Shown here piece after piece: positions 61,524 through 64,000 of a DNA stretch of 64,000 bases. The stretch's first letter is position 1. Each line of letters starts with the position of its first letter. The notes beneath the pieces are model-generated. The model was given only the letters and a program-made list of their open reading frames with translations, was not told the DNA's origin and searched no databases. Source of the stretch: Liolophura sinensis (taxonomy: Eukaryota > Mollusca > Polyplacophora > Chitonida > Chitonidae); assembly GCF_032854445.1 (NCBI RefSeq), contig NC_088301.1, forward strand, positions 57,610,512 through 57,674,511, in the 5' to 3' direction. Both the position numbers and the translations under genes were made by a program.

Positions 61524-64000
61524 CTGCTGAGTTCTAAGCGATATGTCATAAGTAGAAACCATATTGTTTACATGATTCTGTCCATACAATAATGAGCTTT
61601 AGTTAGCGTTCGTTAGTGTTTATAGTATATATAGTCCTAATAAGCTGCATCTGTGTGTTATTTATAACAGTTAGTGTGACGACGTTTCACTTGTGCTAGG
61701 TAAAGATGGCTGCCACCGAGTAACATGGTTACAGCTGCCGGAAAGTTCAAACCGGTGAGCAAGTTGTACGGGTGATCATCACATGTTCAATGTCATTTAC
61801 CTATTTCTGCATCATAACGTTATGTTATTCTGCAGACTTCTCTATTGCTTTCAGCGAGATAAATGGTTCGTTCTATCTTGAATTTTGTTATGACTTGGTA
61901 TTACCACTGTTGCGCATGTAGTTTTCAATGCAGCTTTGTAACAATTTGTTTCACTGAATTGTACAATTATATCAGACTTAGATATGTCTGTTAATTCAGC
62001 TGTCGTAATTCATATAAAAATTGCCCGATTAGGACTTCTTGTCTCTAGTACAAGTTAATAGTTACTTTGGTTTAAACAATTAATGTTTGTGTATTAAGGT
62101 AGGCACAGATGTCTTGACTGTGTGATGTACCGGTATTCTGGGCTGGATACACCGTATATCTCCTGGAGTGTTCCTGTGTCAACAGGGGTAATGAAGTTTA
62201 TCACGATTTGTCGGATAATTTTTATCATATCGTTTGCAACAATATTGCTATACTTTTATACGTTCGGCTTTATAGTTTGTGTTGAGAAAATATAATGGTG
62301 CGTACATTTTGCCTTGCGTTTACTGTGTACAACTGTATATACGAGACTGTGTATAAGCCTACTAGCAACTGTATATACGATAATAACTAATAACCAGCGC
62401 TAGGAGTTAGAGATACTTAAATATGCATTATTTTCTAATCTATACGAACTGTTTATTGCATATGTTTGAAATGAACATATTCGTATAACATTACTTATGT
62501 CATATTCTGTGTTTATGTTCATAGGGTTATTCACGGGGCCAGTGAATAAAATTATACACATGAAGACCTTGCCACCACAAATCGTGTGTATCGTTCATTT
62601 CCCACGTCACAAGCAGTTATATATACGGCAGATCAACATCACTACAGTTGTGAAGGCAGTGAATCCTATGTAGTAACAGTATAAAGATCACAGAATTCAG
62701 AAGAAAAGAATACCGCCATCAACATTAGAGCACATATGGCGTTGGGCACTTTCTAACTGAAATACATTTACATTCGGCTTAGGAAATTAAAGAGAGACAT
62801 GACCACAATGTAAAAATTAAATTTCGAAATACTTCGGTGATAAAGCATTTACAAGGCCTTGAATCTCGCGCTATCTAGGCGCCGGTTATTGCGAAGCACG
62901 TGCAGCAAGTGTTTGACACGATCACTGATGTTGTATACAACATACACATATCTGGCAGCGTGATGACTTGGCAGAATATCCTGCCTAAATAATGATCTTA
63001 CTGGGCAGTTGTAAGACTTCCGAAGTCTCTTATCATATCGGAAAATTTCACCGAGACGCTCACAACAAATGCGTTTTCCTTGACCTTGGATGCAGAGCTG
63101 TGTAAGTACAAAGTACGAGTTCACTTGAATCTTCGGCCCAGATCTCGAACACGTACTTCATACGGGCTGAAATCGCTACACAAATTAGGGTTGCGCCATG
63201 TACATGTAGCAAGATTCATCTCATGGCAAATCTCCAAGAAAACTGTATTACCTTAACTTTTCTGACTCGTCAACCTTTATCGTTCACAGTACATCTTTTT
63301 CAACACACCACCAAAAAACAATCCAGTAAAAGATACAGGTACATCCAGATTTATGCTGATCTATTTTCAACCAGTGTAAATGGTTGCCCTTTGTACAGAA
63401 CAACGTGTCCAGTATTGTATAAAGTTCCGTTTTAAATTGAAAATAAAATGTGGGACCTTAAAGGATCATGATACGCTTTGTTTTTTTCTTGATATGCAGA
63501 TTATAATGTGTGATGTGTAATAATGTGTAATAATATATATGTTATATATAACAGTACAAACAAATTTTCGTTTCACTTTGGTGGGGAAAAATGGCTTCAA
63601 AGTACAGTTTTCTTAAGGCCCCCGCGGTCAGTCCGAAAATTAAGTAGCTTGTAGCGGTGACGTCAACGATGATCCCTGTTTAAAAAGAACTCCGTGTGGG
63701 AAAGACCGAATGGGTCTGGCCGAATGGGGGCGGAGGTGTGGCGAACAGACCGAATGTAGGGACGTGGAGGGGGCACTAAGCTGACCCGAAGTCGCCATGC
63801 AGTTGCCCACACTGTAGGGACACGGTTCACCCGGATTCGGGGCACATCAGGGGTCTTCAACGAGTTGACGGGAAATATGCATATTATATAGGGTAATTAA
63901 CAGGTATAAAAATACCTCCAAAATGAATTTTTTTTCAACAAAAATTCCGGGGGTCATAATTTTAGTCATTTGGCATAGAAAAATAATCTTTGTCTCATAG
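61524..64000. other. Terminal region, no confident gene
   Basis: A minus-strand frame at 62849-63124 (about 91 codons, no ATG) has mixed codon use that could be coding, but I do not recognise it and see no splice sites. From 63590 to 63860 the sequence turns GC- and CpG-rich, with GACCGAATG repeated three times and a TGACGTCA at 63659. This may be a CpG-rich regulatory patch or a repeat. Confidence 0.35.

Noticed and set aside
62849-63124. 91-codon minus-strand frame with plausible codon use
   Set aside because: No ATG start, no splice sites joining it to anything, and no family recognised; left as unassigned.

Overview
The window is animal nuclear DNA. Genes are split by GT-AG introns, AATAAA signals sit downstream of stop codons, and long AT-rich intergenic stretches carry SINEs, DNA-transposon relics and large minisatellites. 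The repeated SINE 3' part (read as CCACCATAATGCTGGCC, then a GGCGTAAAACACC-type tail and AAAT repeats) and the gene content suggest a lophotrochozoan marine invertebrate, probably a mollusc or a brachiopod. The species cannot be fixed from sequence alone.

Layout. At 0.8-1.5 kb (+) a two-exon gene end encodes a single-pass membrane protein with a PPPPSY tail. A likely solo LTR lies at 3.3-3.9 kb. At 6.3-8.1 kb (+) one long exon encodes an ankyrin-type protein ending in a CARD-like death-fold domain, a candidate innate-immunity or apoptosis adaptor. A 371-bp tandem duplication next to a SINE follows at 9.5-10.2 kb. At 11.7-22.9 kb (+) I could join twelve exons with consistent reading phase into a 1122-residue basic, Ser-rich protein that I do not recognise. 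Two of its introns hold large minisatellites, and one array supplies the splice acceptor of exon 6. At 24.5-34.5 kb (-) thirteen exons join in phase into a full DALRD3 orthologue of 591 residues, a factor for tRNA-Arg m3C modification. Its introns hold minisatellites, a 1055-bp DNA transposon with a 6-bp target duplication, and a large inverted repeat beside exon 1. The 12-exon gene and DALRD3 are convergent, about 1.6 kb apart stop to stop.

From 34.5 to 43.7 kb I see no gene; there is a mariner-like MITE at 36.1-36.7 kb, a LINE-like relic, a SINE fragment and microsatellites. At 44.1-45.1 kb (+) a single coding exon encodes a KLF15-type Kruppel-like factor with three C-terminal C2H2 fingers, preceded by a TATA box. 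From 46.7 kb to the end no confident gene was found. That part holds one full-length SINE with a perfect 13-bp target duplication, SINE fragments, two neighbouring minisatellites that both have a 32-bp period, and three hairpin-forming inverted repeats, one with a degenerate hammerhead-like core.

The five genes show no obvious shared pathway; this looks like ordinary gene neighbourhood rather than a cluster. All exon joins were read by eye from splice consensus and phase and have no transcript support here.
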